NCBI RefSeq assembly: GCF_014842075.1
Contig: NZ_JACYVA010000002.1
Span: forward strand, 302,947-366,946
Direction of reading: 5' to 3'
DNA length: 64,000 bases
From: Sphingomonas sp. CFBP 13720
Lineage (GTDB): Bacteria > Pseudomonadota > Alphaproteobacteria > Sphingomonadales > Sphingomonadaceae
Position numbers and translations under genes: made by a program. Below the pieces are notes generated by a model. The model worked only from the letters and a program-made list of their open reading frames with translations. It ran no database searches and was not told the origin of the DNA. Positions 60,114 to 64,000 of the stretch are shown piece after piece (position 1 is the first letter of the stretch; the number at the start of each line of letters is the position of its first letter).

Positions 60114-61394
60114 CTATTCCATCACGGACAATATGTCGTCGACGCTGCCGACCGCAAACGCAGAGTATTCGTCGGCAATCGCGTATGGCAGCAGCACGCG
60201 TCGTTTGTGGAGCAATGCCCCGCAGCTATACGTAACATTGGGGACGTAGCCACCGCGCTGTTCGCCGCTCGGAAACAATAACGGCGATGGGGTTCGCGCC
60301 AGCACCTTTCGGGGATCGGCCTTGTCCAGTAGGCACGCGCCCACGCAATAGCCCCGGACCAGCCCGACGCCGTGGGTGAACACCAGCCACCCCTCGTCGA
60401 TCTCGATCGGCGACCCGCAATTGCCCATCTGGACGAACTCCCATGGGTAGCGCGGCCCCATGATGATTTCGCCCGTGTCCCAGTGATGCAGATCGTCGGA
60501 ACGCAACAGCCAGATATTCTCGTTGTCCTGCCGGCCGAGCATGACGAACTGCCCGTCGATCCGTCGCGGAAACAATGCCATGCCCTTATATGCCGCCATC
60601 CTGCCCGTCAGCGGCCGCATCTCGTACGTGCGCAGATCGATCCCGCGAAGAAGCTCCGCACGCGCGTCGCGGCCATCGAAGGCCGTATAGGTGCCGATCA
60701 CGCTTTCGGTACCATCGTCGTCCGTGAAATGGACCAGCCGGACATCCTCGACCCCCTGGCGCTGGCTGGGCAGCGTCGGGAAGATCACCGTTTCCGAGAT
60801 ATCCTTGCTGTCATCGGACCGGAGCCGCACCCAGCCGGCCGCGTCGTCGTGTTCGATCCGTGGGGGGACTCCCTGCGCGCTGGGGGGATTGACCACCAGA
60901 CCATCGGCACCGTCCCATGTGCCGGAGCGGAACGTGACCGACGAAATGTGCCCCTCTCCGACGCCCCGTAGCGACAGGATGAAGGCGATGCTGTCATCGG
61001 CTCGATCCTGATCGGGCACGGTCACGATCGACGGGTTGAATAGCGCAGCGCTCTCGAACGCATATTCCTGACTGAAGTAGGCCCCGATGAGCAACTGATC
61101 GCGCTCGGCCTCTACCGCGACACCCAGTTCGTCCCTGACTTCCGAAAAGCGGCGCAGGAAGACGCCGTCGACATTGCGATGCCGCGACTGCATTGCGCCG
61201 TGCAGGAGTTCGAGCATCCGCTGACGCATTTCGGGCGCCAGTGCCATCAGGCGCGCCGCCACCGCTTCGGAGCGGCTGGGCCGTCCCTCGGCAAAGGCGG
61301 ACGGATAGCGGAAGCCGAATGGACGGATGACGGTGCGCGCCGGATCTGGCTTTAGCTCCAGATCGAGAGTCGTGAATACGTCCGCAGCGTTCAT
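60114..61394 (-). CDS. Glycoside hydrolase family 130 (mannoside phosphorylase-like)
   Basis: A 426-residue five-bladed beta-propeller of the GH130 type, starting MNAADVFTTLDLELKPDPAR with AAGGGACG upstream. Characteristic pieces are FNPSIVTVPDQDRADDS, HFTDDDGTESVIGTYTAFDG, MAAYKGMALFPRRIDGQFVM-LGRQDNENIW and FVQMGNCGSPIEIDEGWLVF-THGV. The family contains inverting beta-mannoside phosphorylases and hydrolases. The long N-terminal extension (about 90 residues) matches the sub-group often found next to glycan-synthesis genes. There is no signal peptide. Confidence 0.82.
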   Translation of the reverse strand: MNAADVFTTLDLELKPDPARTVIRPFGFRYPSAFAEGRPSRSEAVAARLMALAPEMRQRMLELLHGAMQSRHRNVDGVFLRRFSEVRDELGVAVEAERDQLLIGAYFSQEYAFESAALFNPSIVTVPDQDRADDSIAFILSLRGVGEGHISSVTFRSGTWDGADGLVVNPPSAQGVPPRIEHDDAAGWVRLRSDDSKDISETVIFPTLPSQRQGVEDVRLVHFTDDDGTESVIGTYTAFDGRDARAELLRGIDLRTYEMRPLTGRMAAYKGMALFPRRIDGQFVMLGRQDNENIWLLRSDDLHHWDTGEIIMGPRYPWEFVQMGNCGSPIEIDEGWLVFTHGVGLVRGYCVGACLLDKADPRKVLARTPSPLLFPSGEQRGGYVPNVTYSCGALLHKRRVLLPYAIADEYSAFAVGSVDDILSVME

Positions 61395-61678
61395 TGAACG
61401 TCCCTTGTTACCGATACGGGTGTTCAGCGAAGCGCGGCACGGTTCGATCCGTGACCGCCGCTTCCGCACGAGAAAGACGGATAGCAGAGGGATCGCAGCG
61501 AGACACCGGGGCCACGGTGCCGCCAGCCTTGCCACCTGTGCTGCGGGTGACGTTTTCGGCGATCACGGCGGTCGAAGTGACCGTAGCCGACCGGATACGT
61601 ACCGGGACAGATGCCTCGGTGCTACCGGCTGCCGGTGGCCAGCCGGCACCAACGGCATCGGCGATACGTTCCCGCTCC

Positions 61679-62230
61679 ATGCCAGCAGATCCAGATCAGA
61701 CCGTTACCATCGTTACCAGCCGGGCAATTCGTGCCGGTCACGAAGAGGACTTCGAACAGTGGGTACAGGAACTCAACCGCCTTGCTCGTGCAGCCCCGGG
61801 GTACCGTGCCGCTATCCGGCTCGGGCAGACCGCTGGCTTCCAGCATCTGCTGTTCCGCTTCGATGACCAGGACGCCGTCGATGCATGGCAGGCCGACGAT
61901 GCTCTAAGCGCCCACGCCGCGGTCGCCGACGCGTATTCGACGGTGCTGCGTCAAACTGCCCGGGGCGACGCAGTCGCATTCGATCTGCCCAGCGATGCAA
62001 GTGCCAGCAAGTCGAAGCGTTTCATAACGACGTGGTTGACTGTCTTTCCGATACTTCTGGGTATCAGCACGATCGTCCGCACGGTTCTGAAGGATGTCCC
62101 GCTACCACTTCAGCTACTGCCATCATCGCTGATACTGACAGCAACGCTACAATGGATCATCCTTCCCCGCCTGCAACGATACACCCGCTTCTGGTTACTA
62201 CAGGACAGTTCCGGACGGCTCCAGACGTGA
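61679..62230 (+). CDS. Antibiotic-biosynthesis-monooxygenase-like protein with two membrane helices
   Basis: A 183-residue protein from MPADPDQTVTIVTSRAIRAG. A ferredoxin-like ABM domain (residues about 5-95: HEEDFEQWVQELNRLARAAP, HLLFRFDDQDAVDAWQAD) is followed by two transmembrane helices (FITTWLTVFPILLGISTIV and SSLILTATLQWIILPRL). ABM-plus-membrane-tail proteins are known in proteobacteria, but their substrate is not. The frame upstream of this ATG overlaps the divergent GH130 leader and is not protein-like. Confidence 0.75.
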   Translation: MPADPDQTVTIVTSRAIRAGHEEDFEQWVQELNRLARAAPGYRAAIRLGQTAGFQHLLFRFDDQDAVDAWQADDALSAHAAVADAYSTVLRQTARGDAVAFDLPSDASASKSKRFITTWLTVFPILLGISTIVRTVLKDVPLPLQLLPSSLILTATLQWIILPRLQRYTRFWLLQDSSGRLQT

Positions 62231-62511
62231 GCAATGTGTCGGACGATGCGGGATGACGGTCGTCCGGTCCGCGCAAAATCGCGGACAGCGCCGTGGTAGC
62301 GGTGAATGAACCCCCGCATGTCCGGCGATCGTCGCGCGGGACGGATCGGCCTGCCATATGCATGCACGATCTTCACGACGGTCCGGCGGTCCGTCCAAAG
62401 CTTTGCTTGCAGGTCGATGGACGACGCCGACGCGTGCCGACGCGGCCAGCGATGCGGCACCATATAGCCGTCAGCAACGTTGCGAACGACCATATGGTGC
62501 CGGGCGACTGG
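62231..62511. other. Gap with no supported gene
   Basis: A 281-bp gap between the ABM-like gene and the adhesin end. A minus-strand frame of 127 codons (62110-62493) overlaps the ABM gene and has no ribosome site, so it is treated as chance. Confidence 0.4.
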
Positions 62512-64000
62512 TTAGAATACGATCTCGCTATAGGCGTAGTTCGTCTCCGCAACGGCTGCGTAGACATAATATGCGACGTCATCGCGTTCAAAGGATCGTT
62601 CGAGCATCAGGGAGTCGACCGTTGCTCCATTCTGATCGCTCAGCGACAAAGTGCCAGTGTCGTCCGGCAGCGCGAACTTGCCGGATGTTCCGTTGACGAT
62701 TCCGTCGTTGTTGCCGTCGCTCAGCTTGCTTGTCGTAATGACGCGATCTCGGACGCCGAAATTGACGATCGCATCCTGGCCGAGGTCCAGATTGAGTGCG
62801 GTGTCGAAAAAGAAAATATCTTTCGAATTTTCATTCCGGCTGTTTCCGAACGTGTCATTTGCGAACGTACCTTCCTGCGCCTTTCCGGGCCGCACGCTGG
62901 CATCGGCATAAACCGACCGTCCGGCACCGTCCGTGCCAAGGAAGCGAAGTGCGCTTACGCCGTCGAACTGTACGGTATCGCCCTCGCGTACTGCGTCGAG
63001 CGAAAGTCGACCGCCCGCGAGCTTGATGATGCCGTCATCGTTGCTGTCGCGTAGCTTGTCGTCCACGACCAGCAGATCGGAATGCCCGAAGTTGGTGACG
63101 CGATCGTTGCCGGTGTTGGCCGCCGATGCGAAATAGAAGACGTTCGATCCACCGACACCGGACAGCACCTGATCGGCGGCGGACGAACCGTTGACGAGGC
63201 CGGGCAGCTTGAGCAAATCCAGCAGAGGGTCGACCGTGTCGACCGGCGCCTTGGATACGGACAGGCGGACGATGCCGTTGCCGCTATTGTTCACGCCATC
63301 CGACGCGACATAGATAAAGCTGTCCGAACCGCTGAACCCCGCATCGGGGGTATAGATAAACGAACCATCCTTCGAAAATTCGATGGTGCCATTGGCAGGG
63401 CCCGATTTCAGTTTGGCAGTCAGCGCCGCACCTTCAGGATCCCGGTCGTTGGCCAAAACGTTGCCGGCGACGTCGGAACCTTCCTTGCCGGAAAAGTTGT
63501 CGGCGACAACGACCGGCGCAAGGTTCACCGGCTTCGGCGGCTTGGGCTCGGTGACGACACCCGAGTCGATCTGCGACAGTGTGGCTCCGAGATTGTCGGT
63601 TACGCCCAGATACATGGTGATCTTGGTCGATTCACCGGGCTTGAGCGCGCCGAGGCCGAAGGTCAGGTTCAGCGTCTGGTCGACGGTCTTGGCATATCCG
63701 ACCGCCTGTTCGGTCGCATAGGCGGCAGCGGCATAGGGATCGGTGTTCACGAAGCCGTAGAAGGATGCGACCGCGCGCTGATCCGGGGTGTAGAGGAAGA
63801 ACGGGGTCGACGGTGCGACCTGCGCCGTCACCAGCGCGCCATTGTCGCCCTGACGTTCGATCTTGTTCGCCGTGGCGAACTTGTCCGACTGGTCGGGATC
63901 GGCGGTCCGCATGTACCGCACGTCGTTCATCGTTGCCGAGGAATTGTTGGTCAGCGTGACGTCGATGCGGATATACTTCGCATCGTCGGCCAGCGTGATC
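62512..64000 (-). CDS. Large secreted/surface protein with cadherin-like and Ca-binding-type C-terminal modules (5' end outside window)
   Basis: The frame runs through the right edge, and about 495 C-terminal residues are visible. They comprise a beta-rich part (KYIRIDVTLTNNSSATMNDV, LTFGLGALKPGESTKITMYL), a Pro-rich hinge (TEPKPPKPVNLAP), one cadherin-like/VCBS-type repeat (VVVADNFSGKEGSDVAGNVL, GTIEFSKDGSFIYTPDAGFS, GSDSFIYVASDG), then two related modules (VFYFASAANTGNDRVTNFGH and IFFFDTALNLDLGQDAIVNF), each followed by NDDGI/NNDGI. These modules resemble RTX-type or serralysin-like calcium-binding ends secreted by type I systems. Likely an adhesin or extracellular protein. Confidence 0.8.
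   Translation of the reverse strand, partial: ITLADDAKYIRIDVTLTNNSSATMNDVRYMRTADPDQSDKFATANKIERQGDNGALVTAQVAPSTPFFLYTPDQRAVASFYGFVNTDPYAAAAYATEQAVGYAKTVDQTLNLTFGLGALKPGESTKITMYLGVTDNLGATLSQIDSGVVTEPKPPKPVNLAPVVVADNFSGKEGSDVAGNVLANDRDPEGAALTAKLKSGPANGTIEFSKDGSFIYTPDAGFSGSDSFIYVASDGVNNSGNGIVRLSVSKAPVDTVDPLLDLLKLPGLVNGSSAADQVLSGVGGSNVFYFASAANTGNDRVTNFGHSDLLVVDDKLRDSNDDGIIKLAGGRLSLDAVREGDTVQFDGVSALRFLGTDGAGRSVYADASVRPGKAQEGTFANDTFGNSRNENSKDIFFFDTALNLDLGQDAIVNFGVRDRVITTSKLSDGNNDGIVNGTSGKFALPDDTGTLSLSDQNGATVDSLMLERSFERDDVAYYVYAAVAETNYAYSEIVF

Noticed and set aside
62110..62493. 127-codon minus-strand frame between the ABM gene and the adhesin end
   Set aside because: It overlaps the ABM gene, has no ribosome site and no recognisable family.

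Overview
The window is about 64 kb of GC-rich, densely packed bacterial chromosome. Gene content and order point to an alphaproteobacterium of the Sphingomonadales (Sphingomonas-like). The evidence is the aa3-oxidase cluster ctaC-ctaD-ctaB-coxF-ctaG-ctaE-DUF983-surf1-thrC, a glycine-riboswitch-controlled gcvT-H-PA-PB operon with split GcvP, a Caulobacter-type cpa/tad pilus locus, and sphingomonad-style extragenic repeats. Nothing here fixes the species. Most genes sit in compact operons with 1-bp or 4-bp (ATGA/GTGA/TTGA) start-stop overlaps, and these overlaps set many of the start choices below.

Layout. 1-3.8 kb: proS (truncated by the window edge, archaeal/eukaryotic-type), a DMT transporter, a formate/nitrite-type channel and a CcdC-like membrane protein. 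3.8-8.8 kb: the glycine cleavage operon, transcribed leftward and headed by a tandem glycine riboswitch. 8.9-16.8 kb: a lipoprotein, ispH-thrB-rnhA-spermidine-synthase-like, then a leftward set of an aldehyde dehydrogenase with a LacI-type operator, an FAD oxidoreductase and an alpha/beta hydrolase. 16.8-24.6 kb: Tad/Cpa pilus genes cpaA-B-C-D-E-tadB-tadC, with no CpaF ATPase and no pilin in the window. 24.7-27.8 kb: type II secretion fragments gspK, gspJ and gspN around a periplasmic binding protein. 27.8-28.3 kb: a duplicated repeat element. 28.3-34.3 kb: a glycosyltransferase and the leftward pyrE-pdxJ-acpS-lepB-maiA-type operon. 34.5-43.6 kb: the cytochrome c oxidase and assembly genes, thrC and a methyltransferase. 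43.7-51.5 kb: galM, a lysozyme-inhibitor-like lipoprotein, a TraB/GumN protein, a large Mfd-type helicase, a PCD-type dehydratase (phhB), a small zincin and ccmAB.

51.6-56.5 kb is a decayed integrative element in a tRNA-Gly(CCC) gene. A 40-bp copy of the tRNA 5' half marks each end. Inside are an intact type I restriction subunit HsdR, a 3' stump of hsdS, and a tyrosine integrase whose 5' end is fused to that stump. No hsdM is present. Just beyond the tRNA lies a frameshifted scrap that resembles the C-terminus of a serine recombinase, so the locus looks like a repeated integration target.

56.6-64 kb is sparser accessory sequence: rsgA with a small downstream gene, several short hypothetical genes, a GH130 glycoside phosphorylase/hydrolase divergent from a membrane-anchored monooxygenase-like protein, and the C-terminal part of a large secreted adhesin-like protein running off the right edge. 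The most unusual features are the decayed island and its hsdS/int fusion, the Tad locus without its motor ATPase, the duplicated nonamer-rich repeat element, and the short Mfd-type helicase. All calls were read by eye from sequence and motifs; no database search was run.
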